DNA from: Pseudofrankia coriaricola
GTDB taxonomy: Bacteria; Actinomycetota; Actinomycetes; Frankiales; Frankiaceae
Assembly (NCBI RefSeq): GCF_001854805.1
Contig: NZ_MBLO01000016.1
Span: forward strand, 1 to 60,613
DNA: 60,613 nucleotides
Reading direction: 5' to 3'
The notes beneath the pieces are model-generated. The model searched no databases, was not told the DNA's origin, and worked only from the letters and a program-made list of their open reading frames with translations. The stretch's first letter is position 1; every line of letters starts with the position of its first letter. Position numbers and translations under genes: made by a program. Below are positions 8,938-16,780 of this stretch, piece after piece.

Positions 8938-9474
8938 TCACGCCGCGGGTGTGGAGGACGGGCTGCGCGGGCGCATCTCCACCAGGCCGGCTGTGACTGT
9001 GCGCAGCAACCTGAGCGCGGAGTCGAGGTGGCTGGTGTCGTTGCCAGCCGCGGCGGAGACCGCCGCAGCCCACTCGTTCCGTACCAGCGCGTAGTTGCTG
9101 CGTCCGCGTTCGGTGGCGCGAACGATCACGCCGCGGCGGTCGTCCGGCTGGGCCCGCCGTTCGACGAGCCCTTTACCTTCCAGTCCTCGCAGGACGGCGG
9201 ACAGGTTGGTGCGCTGGAGTCCGGTCGCGTCGGCGATCCGGCTGGGGGTCGCGGTCGGCTCGCGCTGCAGGTAGCGCATCACCATGCCTTCCGACTGTGT
9301 GAGGGTGACGGCCCGCTCGTCGATGTAGCCACGGAACTGGATCTCCCGGCTGATGATCAACGCCAGGTCGGCGAGCTCCTCCCACCGGGGGTCCACGGCG
9401 GGTCCGGCTGTCTCCTGCACCGGCCGCCGCTGGTCGTTGGTCACGCCACACAGACTAGACCCTTGCCAAGGCAT
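8938..9474 (-). CDS. MarR-family transcriptional regulator
   Basis: A 178-residue winged-helix regulator. The N-terminal helix has REIQFRGYIDERAV. The wHTH has ATPSRIADATGLQRTNLSAVLRGLEGKGLVERR with the conserved DDRRGVIVRATERG wing. ATG at 9474 is used, with GTG at 9444 as an alternative; neither has a good RBS, so a leaderless transcript is possible. It converges with the MFS-FAH operon. Its beginning is duplicated as a remnant at about 2948-3150. It is likely the repressor of that operon and of itself, via AT-rich operators. Confidence 0.88.
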   Translation of the reverse strand: MPWQGSSLCGVTNDQRRPVQETAGPAVDPRWEELADLALIISREIQFRGYIDERAVTLTQSEGMVMRYLQREPTATPSRIADATGLQRTNLSAVLRGLEGKGLVERRAQPDDRRGVIVRATERGRSNYALVRNEWAAAVSAAAGNDTSHLDSALRLLRTVTAGLVEMRPRSPSSTPAA

Positions 9475-9499
9475 AGTTATGCGTGCAGCATCGTTGCTA

Positions 9500-9526
9500 G
9501 ATCATAATTATCTATTCGTAATTAAG
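9500..9526. promoter_or_regulatory. AT-rich promoter/operator of marR
   Basis: An AT-rich island with two TAATTA palindromic cores about 12 bp apart, just upstream of the marR ATG. One strand contains TAATTATGA, the same half-site as in the operator upstream of the MFS gene. Autoregulation is likely. Confidence 0.5.
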
Positions 9527-9529
9527 CGT

Positions 9530-9649
9530 GGCCACGCCGCCGGCATCCCGGACGCGGGTGCACAGTGGCAGGATCTCGTCCGGGTCCCCTTTGCTGTCGT
9601 CGTCTGCACCAGCCTCTACACGTTCTTCAAACGTAGACACTGGCTCTGA
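9530..9649 (+). pseudogene. CorA-type channel, C-terminal remnant
   Basis: The plus frame ends with VVVCTSLYTFFKRRHWL and stop, matching the last membrane helix and basic tail of the two intact CorA proteins in this window (ends AFKRNGWL and FRQRRWL). Only about 35 residues are recognisable, and the YGMNF selectivity motif is lost. This is debris of a third CorA copy at the edge of the metal island. Confidence 0.6.
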
Positions 9650-9683
9650 CCATCATCCCACCGGGCACGTGAGGGCCGCGCTG

Positions 9684-10046
9684 TCAGTCGTGGGGCGGGA
9701 GACGGCCGAGTTGGTGGTCGGCGACGCCCAGGGCTTCGGCGACCAAGCGGCGGAGGTGGCCGTGCCGCAGGGCGTAGACCACCCGGCGGCCCTCCTTGCG
9801 GGTGGTGACGAGTCCGGCCAGGCGGAGCCGGCTCAGGTGCTGGCTGACGGAGGGCCGGGCCGCGCCGCACGCCTCGGTGAGGGTGGTCACGTCCGCCTCG
9901 CCCTCGGACAGGCGTTGCAGGAGGGCCAGGCGGGTGCGGTCGGCCAGCAGCCCCAGGACCTCCGCCGCCACGGCCAGACGCTCGCCATCGTCTGGCTGTT
10001 GCGGCCTGTGCGCACCTGATAGTTGCATGCGTGCACTCATATGCAC
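9684..10046 (-). CDS. ArsR/SmtB-family metal-responsive repressor
   Basis: About 120 residues with a winged helix: VLGLLADRTRLALLQRL, ARPSVSQHLSRLRLAGLVTTRKEGRRVVYAL, then a C-terminal helix with a His-containing tail (HGHLRRLV, ADHQLG). It is divergent from the CDF transporter and should repress it when metal is absent. ATGs at 10046, 10040 and 10028 are all possible. Histidines in the last helix suit Zn/Co sensing of the CzrA/SmtB alpha5 type, but the metal is not proven. Confidence 0.88.
   Translation of the reverse strand: MHMSARMQLSGAHRPQQPDDGERLAVAAEVLGLLADRTRLALLQRLSEGEADVTTLTEACGAARPSVSQHLSRLRLAGLVTTRKEGRRVVYALRHGHLRRLVAEALGVADHQLGRLPPHD
10025..10046. promoter_or_regulatory. Candidate ArsR operator at the arsR start
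   Basis: Near-palindrome centred on GTGCAC: CATGCGTGCACTCATATG, one mismatch per arm, overlapping the candidate start codons of the ArsR gene and lying about 90 bp upstream of the CDF gene. Suitable for autorepression. Inferred only from symmetry and position. Confidence 0.4.
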
Positions 10047-10133
10047 ATGATGGGGCGGTGGATCGCCGGTGTCCAACCGGCCTGCCATGTCGACCTGCCA
10101 TGTCGACCCCCGAACCGGAAGGCGTGAGCTGCC

Positions 10134-11282
10134 GTGAGCGACCCGACTACGACCCGCGAGCCGCCCGGCCACAACCACGGCCACGGGCGGGGCGGTGGCC
10201 ACCGGCACGAGCACGCAGGCCACGGCGAGCACGGGCACGACCACGGCGAGCACAGGCACGGGCACGGCCATGACCAGGAGCCCGGACCGGGCCGGTGGGC
10301 GCGGTTGCGGCACCGGGCCGCGCACGTGGTCACCCCGCACAGCCACGAGGCATCCGACAAGGTCGACCCGGCGATGGAAGCCTCCGCGGACGGCATGCGC
10401 ACGCTGTGGATCTCGCTCGCCGTCCTGGGCGTCACCACCGTGCTGCAGGCCCTGGTCGTGGTCCTGTCCGGGTCGGTGGCCCTGCTGGGCGACACCATCC
10501 ACAACGGCGCCGACGCCCTAACCGCCGTACCGCTGGGCATCGCGCTCGTCCTCGGCCGCCGAGCCGCGACCCGCCGGTTCACCTATGGCCTCGGCCGCGC
10601 CGAGGACCTCGCCGGGATCGCCATCGTGCTCACCATCACCGCCTCCTCCGCGCTCGCGGCCTACACCGCGATCGACCGGCTGCTGGACCCGCGCGACGTC
10701 GGCTACCTGCCCGCGGTCGCGGCCGCCGCGGTGACCGGCTTCGTCGGCAACGAGTGGGTTGCCCGCTACCGCATCCGCACCGGCAGGCGGATCGGTTCGG
10801 CGGCGCTGGTCGCCGACGGGCTGCACGCCCGCACCGACGGCTTCACCTCCCTGGCCGTCCTGCTCGGCGCCGGCGGGGCCGCGCTCGGCTGGCGGCTGGC
10901 GGACCCGATAGTCGGCCTGCTGATCACCGTCGCGATCCTGGCGGTCCTCAAGGAAGCGGCCAAGGAGGTCTTCCGCCGCCTGATGGACGCCGTCGACCCC
11001 GCCCTGGTCGACACCGCGGAGACCGCCCTGCGCCAGGTGCCCGGCGTGGTCGGGGTGGGCGAGGTACGGATGCGGTGGATCGGCCACCAGCTGCGGGCCG
11101 AGGCCACCGTCGTCGTCGACGGCTCCCTCAGCCTGTGGTCCGCACACCAGGTCGCCGTCGACGCCGAACACGCCCTACTGCACGCCGTTCCCCGGCTGAC
11201 CGCCGCTCTGATCCACCCCGACCCCACCCGCACCGGCGGGGAAGACCCGCACGCCGCACTGGCCCACCACCAGGCCGCCTAA
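10134..11282 (+). CDS. Cation diffusion facilitator (CDF) metal exporter
   Basis: 382 residues. A very His-rich N-terminus (about residues 12-50, many HGH/HEH/HDH units) precedes six membrane helices. TM2 has LLGDTIHNGADAL and TM5 has VADGLHARTDG, giving the HxxxD/HxxxD site typical of zinc-type CDF exporters, followed by the cytoplasmic C-terminal domain. GTG start. It exports Zn2+ (possibly Co2+/Cd2+) in exchange for protons. It is probably repressed by the divergent ArsR protein. Confidence 0.93.
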   Translation: MSDPTTTREPPGHNHGHGRGGGHRHEHAGHGEHGHDHGEHRHGHGHDQEPGPGRWARLRHRAAHVVTPHSHEASDKVDPAMEASADGMRTLWISLAVLGVTTVLQALVVVLSGSVALLGDTIHNGADALTAVPLGIALVLGRRAATRRFTYGLGRAEDLAGIAIVLTITASSALAAYTAIDRLLDPRDVGYLPAVAAAAVTGFVGNEWVARYRIRTGRRIGSAALVADGLHARTDGFTSLAVLLGAGGAALGWRLADPIVGLLITVAILAVLKEAAKEVFRRLMDAVDPALVDTAETALRQVPGVVGVGEVRMRWIGHQLRAEATVVVDGSLSLWSAHQVAVDAEHALLHAVPRLTAALIHPDPTRTGGEDPHAALAHHQAA

Positions 11283-11426
11283 CCACCGCCCCCGTGCCTC
11301 CCGCCGGTGGATTCGGTGGCGGGCGGACCGGCGACGACGACGGCAACCCGCGCAGCCTTCGGACTTTCGGCCGATCCGCGCTCCACTGACGCCTACGGCC
11401 CCACCGGCCCGGGGAGGGCACACCGT

Positions 11427-11636
11427 ATGAGCACGCACGACCACGACCGCGACCGCGACGACGGCGGGCACGAGCCGGGCAGCGGGCACGCAGGGGATTC
11501 CCACGGGGTGTCAGCCGACGCCGACCGGCGTTGGCTGACCATCGCGCTCGCACTGATCGCCACCTTCATGGCCGCCGAGGTCGTGATCGGCGTGCTGGCC
11601 AACTCCCTGGCGCTGATCTCGGACGCGGTCACATGA
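11427..11636 (+). pseudogene. Second CDF exporter, N-terminal fragment
   Basis: 69 codons after a good RBS (about 11411-11418): a His/Asp-rich start and one membrane helix ending ALISDAVT-stop, exactly where a CDF continues with the metal-binding HxxxD of TM2. All other transmembrane parts are gone. A degenerate neighbour of the intact CDF, likely left by a deletion with a junction at about 11630. Confidence 0.8.
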
Positions 11637-12203
11637 GCGAACGGCGCGTTGGGAAGATGTGAATGGTCCTGGTCGCGGTGAAATCTCACCTCTCCGTGGC
11701 TATCCGACGCCCGCACCGCGAGCAAACCCGGCCTGTCCGATACACGCGCGCCGCGCCGGCGGTCGCGGCGCGTCTGATCTGGTCCCGCGCGAGCGATGGC
11801 CAGGCTCCGCCGCACGCGCCCCGACCGGTGCAACCCCCCGGCGGCTGCTGACCGCGAACCTTGCTGTAGCACAACGGCGACGCCGGCAGGCCGACCACTG
11901 CGGGAAGGCCCGCGGTCCGCGTCGGTCAGATGCCGGCCACATGCGCGATCCGGCCCACCAGAGCGGTGATGAGCATGGCGGCGCCGCCACCAACACGACG
12001 CGCAGGGCCGGGCGCCGCATCGGGGTACCCGCGGGCCTGGCACCGAGCATCCGGCGACGGCGAGGCCGGCAACGGTCACGACGACGACCACGCCACGCAC
12101 GGCAGGGACCCGCACACGATGCTCAGCCACCACAGTATCCGGCGCCTGACCGGGCCTTGCGCGGGGAGGGCTTCCGGCTGCTCCCCTTCGTCGGTCACCG
12201 GGA
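11637..12203. other. Gene-free region downstream of the CDF fragment
   Basis: About 570 bp with no credible gene. A six-codon match to the CDF motif SDAGHM occurs at about 11926-11943 on the plus strand. The minus strand over the same bases encodes a hydrophobic tail ending LITALVGRIAHVAGI-stop. Either could be debris of a membrane protein, but neither can be extended convincingly. Confidence 0.45.
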
Positions 12204-12617
12204 CTACAAGGCGTCCGCCGGGGCCGCTGCCATCGTGGAGAGCGGCTCCACCGCTTCGGCGGGGGTGTCGGTCATACCAAGCCGCAGGTGCTCGACGTGG
12301 TGGATCGCCTGGTCGAGCAGCTCGGCCACGTGGTTGTCGTACAGGGCGTAGATCACCGAGCGGCCCTTGCGGGTGCCGACCACCAAGCCGAGATTGCGCA
12401 GGAGCCGTAGCTGGTGGGAGCAGGCGGACTGTTCCATGCCGACCTCGGCAGCCAGGTCGGTGGCCGCGAGTGGTCCCTCGCGGAGCCGGGCAAGGATCAG
12501 CAGCCGTGAGGGAGTCGCCAGCGCCTGGAGCGTGGTGGCGACCTTGGCGGCGTTGGTCGCGTCCAGGCGGGTGCGCGGGACGGCGTTCTCGGCGGCGGTG
12601 ACGGCTCCATGGCCCAT
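12204..12617 (-). CDS. nmtR: NmtR-like Ni/Co-sensing ArsR repressor
   Basis: 137 residues matching Mycobacterium tuberculosis NmtR closely in pattern: N-terminal MGHG, TLQALATPSRL, MEQSACSHQLRLLRNLGLVV, and an alpha5 metal site in YDNHVAELLDQAIHHVEHL, followed by a longer C-terminal tail. NmtR binds Ni2+/Co2+ through the N-terminus and alpha5 Asp/His residues and releases its operator. ATG 12617 is chosen because MGHG is the conserved metal-binding start. It is divergent from the P1B ATPase, as in mycobacteria, with a strong palindrome between them. Confidence 0.9.
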   Translation of the reverse strand: MGHGAVTAAENAVPRTRLDATNAAKVATTLQALATPSRLLILARLREGPLAATDLAAEVGMEQSACSHQLRLLRNLGLVVGTRKGRSVIYALYDNHVAELLDQAIHHVEHLRLGMTDTPAEAVEPLSTMAAAPADAL

Positions 12618-12640
12618 GGGGCCGATGATACCGGCCACCC

Positions 12641-12672
12641 AGGAACAAATGAAGAAATGTTCATGTGTTCCT
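12641..12672. promoter_or_regulatory. NmtR-type operator
   Basis: Inverted repeat AGGAACAAATGAA / TTCATGTGTTCCT (13-bp arms, one mismatch, 6-bp spacer) between the divergent nmtR-like gene and the P1B ATPase. Size and symmetry fit an ArsR/SmtB dimer site and it should control both genes. Confidence 0.8.
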
Positions 12673-12718
12673 GTATCGTGGTGGGGCGCCGAGTTCCCGC
12701 GTGAAGGGTCACCGCCGC

Positions 12719-14698
12719 ATGCCTTCCACTCTGACCCGTCCGGCTCCGGCCGGCGGCGCCGTCCGTGACGCGGTGGTGCCCAGGCGCCGCACCCGGATCT
12801 TCGCGGTGCCCGAGGCCCGCTGGGCCGCGGCCGCCTTGGTGCTGTTCCTGATCGCGCTGCCGCTGCAGCTGCTCGGAGCTCCGGCGTGGGCCTGGGTGCC
12901 GCTGTACGCGCTGACCTATGCGATCGGCGGCTGGGAGCCGGGCTGGGCGGGCCTTCAGGCACTGCGTGAGAAGACCCTGGATGTGGACCTGCTGATGGTG
13001 GTCGCCGCGATCGGTGCGGCGGCGATCGGGCAGGTCCTCGACGGCGCCCTGCTGGTCGTCATCTTCGCCACCTCCGGTTCCCTGGAGGCCATTGCCACCG
13101 CCCGCACCGCGGACTCGGTGCGCGGCCTGCTGGACCTCGCCCCGACGACCGCCACCCGGATCGCCGACGACGGCGGCGAGGAGACGGTGGCCACCGGGCA
13201 GCTCGCGGTCGGTGACACCATCCTGGTGCGACCCGGTGAGCGGGTCGGCGCCGACGGCCGTGTCCTGGACGGGGCGAGCGAGGTCGACCAGGCCACCATC
13301 ACCGGGGAGCCGCTGCCGGTGGCGAAGGACGCGGGGGAGGAGGTGTTTGCCGGCACCCTGAATGGCACCGGCGCCCTGCGGGTGAAGGTCGAACGCGACC
13401 CGTCGGACTCGGTGATCGCCCGGATCGTGGCCATGGTCGAGGAAGCCTCCGAGACCAAGGCGCCCACCCAGCTGTTCATCGAGAAGGTCGAACAGCGCTA
13501 CAGCCTCGGCATGGTCGCGGCCACCATCGCACTGTTCGCCGTCCCGCTGCTGTTCGGCGCCGCACTGCAGCCGACACTGCTGCGGGCGATGACCTTCATG
13601 ATCGTCGCCTCGCCGTGCGCGGTGGTGCTGGCCACCATGCCGCCGCTGCTGTCCGCGATCGCCAACGCCGGACGCCACGGCGTGTTGGTCAAGTCGGCCG
13701 TGGTCATGGAGCAGCTCGGGCAGATCGACGCCGTGGCGCTGGACAAGACCGGCACCCTGACCGAAGGCACCCCCCGGGTCACCGACGTCCGTCCGCTGGT
13801 CTCTTCCGGCCTGACCGAAGACGCGCTGCTGCGGCTCGCGGCGGCGGCCGAGCACCCCAGCGAGCACCCGCTGGCCCGCGCCATCGTGGACGCCGCCCGC
13901 ACCCGGGACCTCGACATTCCGCTGGTGGAGGACTTCAACTCCGCCCCCGGCACCGGGGTCACCGCCACCGTCGACGGCCGCGGCGTGGCGGTCGGCAGCC
14001 CCGCCCGGCTGCTGAACGGCCGCACCGACCACCCTGCCGCCGCGGTCGCCTGGCAGCTGGAGAGCGAGGGCCGCACCGCCGTGCTGGTCGAGGTGGACGA
14101 CACCCCGGTCGGGGTGCTGGGCATCGCCGACCGGCTGCGCGAGGACGCCGCCGCGACCGTCTCCGCGCTGACCAGCCTGACCGGCACCTCTCCGGTCCTG
14201 ATCACCGGCGACAACCCGCGCGCCGCGGCCCGCCTCGCCGACGAGGTCGGCATCACCGATGTCCGCGCCGGGCTCCTGCCGCAGGACAAGGTCAGCGCCG
14301 TCCAGGAACTGGAGCAGGCCGGGCACAAGGTTCTGGTGGTCGGCGACGGTGTCAACGACGCCCCGGCGCTGGCCACCGCCCACACCGGCATCGCCCTGGG
14401 CCGGGCCGGATCCGACCTCGCCCTGGAGACCGCCGACGCCGTCGTCGTGCGCGACGAACTGGCCACCATCCCCACGGTCGTGGCGCTCTCCCGCCGGGCC
14501 CGCAAGTTGGTGGTGCAGAACCTGGTCATCGCCTCGCTCTTCATCACCGGCCTGGTGATCTGGGACCTGGCCGGCACCCTCCCGTTGCCCCTCGGTGTCG
14601 CCGGCCACGAGGGCTCCACCGTCATCGTCGGACTCAACGGCCTGCGCCTGCTGGCCGACGCCGCCTGGCACCGCGCCCGCAGCCGGAACGGCCAGTGA
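12719..14698 (+). CDS. P1B-4 type metal-transporting ATPase (CtpJ/CtpD-like)
   Basis: 659 residues. No N-terminal CXXC domain. The actuator loop has ITGEPLP. The membrane site SPC is in ASPCAVVLATMPP. The phosphorylation motif is DKTGTLTEG, the nucleotide-binding motif HPLARAIV, the hinge GDGVNDAP, and the last-TM motif HEGST. SPC plus HEGS/T defines the P1B-4 group that exports Co2+, Ni2+ or Fe2+. ATG 12719 is chosen because GAAGGG (12703-12708) is well spaced. Control by the divergent NmtR-like repressor fits a Ni/Co efflux pump. Confidence 0.92.
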   Translation: MPSTLTRPAPAGGAVRDAVVPRRRTRIFAVPEARWAAAALVLFLIALPLQLLGAPAWAWVPLYALTYAIGGWEPGWAGLQALREKTLDVDLLMVVAAIGAAAIGQVLDGALLVVIFATSGSLEAIATARTADSVRGLLDLAPTTATRIADDGGEETVATGQLAVGDTILVRPGERVGADGRVLDGASEVDQATITGEPLPVAKDAGEEVFAGTLNGTGALRVKVERDPSDSVIARIVAMVEEASETKAPTQLFIEKVEQRYSLGMVAATIALFAVPLLFGAALQPTLLRAMTFMIVASPCAVVLATMPPLLSAIANAGRHGVLVKSAVVMEQLGQIDAVALDKTGTLTEGTPRVTDVRPLVSSGLTEDALLRLAAAAEHPSEHPLARAIVDAARTRDLDIPLVEDFNSAPGTGVTATVDGRGVAVGSPARLLNGRTDHPAAAVAWQLESEGRTAVLVEVDDTPVGVLGIADRLREDAAATVSALTSLTGTSPVLITGDNPRAAARLADEVGITDVRAGLLPQDKVSAVQELEQAGHKVLVVGDGVNDAPALATAHTGIALGRAGSDLALETADAVVVRDELATIPTVVALSRRARKLVVQNLVIASLFITGLVIWDLAGTLPLPLGVAGHEGSTVIVGLNGLRLLADAAWHRARSRNGQ

Positions 14699-14746
14699 GC
14701 CGCTGCAGCCGCGAGACCGCCGCCCGCTACGGCGCAGGCGGGAGGG

Positions 14747-14863
14747 GTGCGTTGCACTGTCACCGTCTGCCGGGGCTGCTGCTGCGGCACGCCGAAGGTC
14801 CTTGGTCTGGACCACGCCGCCCAACTCGCTGACCTGCGCGCCAGCTTGCCAGCCATGCACGTA
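14747..14863 (+). pseudogene. Thioredoxin-like [2Fe-2S] ferredoxin, N-terminal fragment
   Basis: GTG start after GGAGG. The frame begins VTVCRGCCCGT followed by LDHAAQLADLRASLP, the N-terminal half of small actinobacterial (2Fe-2S) ferredoxin-domain proteins often found beside metal transporters. The expected second cysteine pair is absent, because the sequence runs into the end of the convergent ArsR gene at about 14865. A 38-codon remnant. Confidence 0.65.
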
Positions 14864-14865
14864 GA

Positions 14866-15228
14866 TCATGCGCCATGGGCTCGTCGCCGGCGTGCCGGGC
14901 TGTCGCGCAGGTCGTCGTGGTGGCGGACGGCGCGTTGGACGATCTCGACGACGTGCGGGTCGTCGACCAGATACACCTGCCGTTTGCCTTCGCGGCGGGC
15001 GCGCACGAGGCCGGCGAGTCTGAGTTTGGCCAGGTGATGGCTGACCGTGGCCACGCTCTGGCCCACTTCGTCGGCCAGGGTGCCGACGTCGCGTTCGCCC
15101 GCCGCCAGCAGCCACACGATGTGCAGGCGGACGGTGGCCGAGAGCAGGCCGAACGTGGCCGCGGTGTCCTGCAGCAGGTCGAGCGGCAACGCGTCCGATG
15201 GCGGCTGGGCGGAACGGTCGTGGGGCAC
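14866..15228 (-). CDS. ArsR-family metal-responsive repressor
   Basis: 120 residues: winged helix with SATVRLHIVWLLAAGERDV, SVATVSHHLAKLRLAGLVRARREG and a C-terminal helix with HVVEIVQRAVRHHDDL, whose His/Asp residues fit an alpha5-type metal site. Third ArsR sensor in 6 kb. It is divergent from corA and may control it or may have lost its target, since the ferredoxin gene downstream is truncated. Confidence 0.88.
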   Translation of the reverse strand: MPHDRSAQPPSDALPLDLLQDTAATFGLLSATVRLHIVWLLAAGERDVGTLADEVGQSVATVSHHLAKLRLAGLVRARREGKRQVYLVDDPHVVEIVQRAVRHHDDLRDSPARRRRAHGA

Positions 15229-15284
15229 GGGTCGTCCTTCCGGGCGGTCTGCGCTACTCGGGTGCCACCGTCAGCGTCACCACC

Positions 15285-15312
15285 CCTCGATACTTGCGCA
15301 AATGTTTGACTG
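15285..15312. promoter_or_regulatory. AT-richer promoter/operator upstream of the third arsR
   Basis: Contains the palindromic core TTGCGCAA (15294-15301) inside ATACTTGCGCAAATGTTTGAC, 60-70 bp upstream of the ArsR start. ArsR/SmtB operators are often such imperfect AT-rich inverted repeats. Position only; binding is inferred. Confidence 0.4.
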
Positions 15313-15484
15313 TTCGACCTGGCGACGGGTCTACTGGGGTCGGGTGTGCGGCGGTCGCGGAGGCCGACCGGGCACGCCGTGGACGGTCGTCCCGCGGCGG
15401 GTGCGGAACTCGTGTGGCTCCGGCCGGCACCGCCATCCGCGCGGATCGAGGCGGAGACCGTTCGCGGCCCGGGGAGTTGATGTG

Positions 15485-16516
15485 ATGACCGTTGTCGAGA
15501 ACGCGTTCTACAGCGAGGGGCGGCGGCTGGCGCAGCCGGACACGCTGGCGGACACCTACCAGCTGCTCCGGGACCACCGCGACGGGAACAAACAGGATCT
15601 GGCGTGGATCGGCCTGGTCCGTCCGGACGAGCAGGAGATCGCCTCGATCGCCACCGAGTTCGACCTGCACGAGCTCGCGATCGAGGACGCCGTGCAGGCG
15701 CACCAGCGGCCCAAGCTGGAACGGTACGGCAAGACCCTGTTCGTGGTCCTGCGCGCGGCCCGCTACGACGACGCCCGGGAAGAGGTCGACTTCTCCGAGC
15801 TGCACGTGTTCATCGGCGACGACTTCGTCATCACCGTCCGGCACGGCGACGCGCCGGACCTGCCCCGGGTGCGGCGACGGATGGAATCCGACCCCGACCT
15901 GCTGACCCACGGCCCCGAGGCGGTGTTGTACGCGATCCTCGACCGGGTCGTCGACGACTACGCCCCGGTCGTCGCCGGGCTGGAAAACGACATCGACGAG
16001 ATCGAGACCGAGGTGTTCCGCGGTGCCCCCGAGGTCAGCCGGCGTATCTATGAACTGTCCCGGGAGGTCATCGAGTTCCAACGGGCGGCCAAGCCGCTGA
16101 CGGGCATGTTGGACGGGCTGGCGGCCGGTTTCGCGAAGTACGGCGTCGACACCGAGCTGCAGCAGTACCTGCGCGACGTCTCCGACCATGTGGTGGGTGT
16201 GGTGGAACGCATCGACGGCCTACGCCAACTGCTGCAGAACATCCTGACGGTCAACACGGCGCTGGTCGGGCAACGTCAGAACGAGGAGATGAAGACCCTG
16301 ACCGAGGCCAGCCTGGCACAGAACGAAGAGGTCAAGAAGATCTCCGCCTGGGCGGCTATCCTGTTCGCCCCTACCCTCATCGGCACGGTGTACGGGATGA
16401 ACTTCGATCGCATGCCGGAACTGGGCTGGGCATTCGGCTATCCCTTCGCCCTCGGACTGATGGGCGTGGTCTCCGCCCTGCTGTACGTGATCTTCCGCCA
16501 GCGGCGGTGGCTGTGA
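15485..16516 (+). CDS. corA: CorA-family Mg2+/Co2+ channel
   Basis: 343 residues: large N-terminal cytoplasmic alpha/beta domain, long stalk helix, two C-terminal membrane helices with the selectivity motif YGMNF, and a basic tail ending RQRRWL. RBS GGGGAG (15471-15476). Forms a pentameric divalent-cation channel. It lies beside a second CorA gene in the same orientation, about 260 bp apart, and the two differ clearly in sequence, so they are paralogues rather than a recent duplication. Confidence 0.93.
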   Translation: MTVVENAFYSEGRRLAQPDTLADTYQLLRDHRDGNKQDLAWIGLVRPDEQEIASIATEFDLHELAIEDAVQAHQRPKLERYGKTLFVVLRAARYDDAREEVDFSELHVFIGDDFVITVRHGDAPDLPRVRRRMESDPDLLTHGPEAVLYAILDRVVDDYAPVVAGLENDIDEIETEVFRGAPEVSRRIYELSREVIEFQRAAKPLTGMLDGLAAGFAKYGVDTELQQYLRDVSDHVVGVVERIDGLRQLLQNILTVNTALVGQRQNEEMKTLTEASLAQNEEVKKISAWAAILFAPTLIGTVYGMNFDRMPELGWAFGYPFALGLMGVVSALLYVIFRQRRWL

Positions 16517-16780
16517 CCAGCGACCGGGACGGACGGATGGCGCACCAGGGATCTGGCCGTGGCTGGCTCTGATGCACGACCCCGACCGCGAACGGCAGCG
16601 ATCCCGCCTCACATGATCCCGCACGGGCACGTCGCGCCGGCACCCGAGCACGCCCGCCGACTACTGACCACAGGCCGCTGTTGTGGTCGTCTGGTGGTGT
16701 AGCTCCGGTCTGCCGGCCGCCGGATGCCTGTCCGGCCAGCAGACGGTCGGCCGACCGACCGACCGCCGTAGGCTTCTCCC

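Noticed and set aside
11926-11943. SDAGHM, a match to the CDF TM2 motif, 300 bp after the CDF fragment
   Set aside because: Only six residues match and what follows is not CDF-like. The opposite strand also looks membrane-like. Too little to call an insertion splitting one CDF gene.
11928-12000. Minus-strand hydrophobic tail ending LITALVGRIAHVAGI as a VIT-type transporter remnant
   Set aside because: No upstream part of such a transporter could be found in frame.
12497-15115. An 872-codon open frame on the minus strand opposite the P1B ATPase
   Set aside because: Its sequence is Gly/Arg/Gln/Asp-rich with no domain, and it lies exactly antisense to a well-supported ATPase. It is a codon-position shadow of high-GC DNA.
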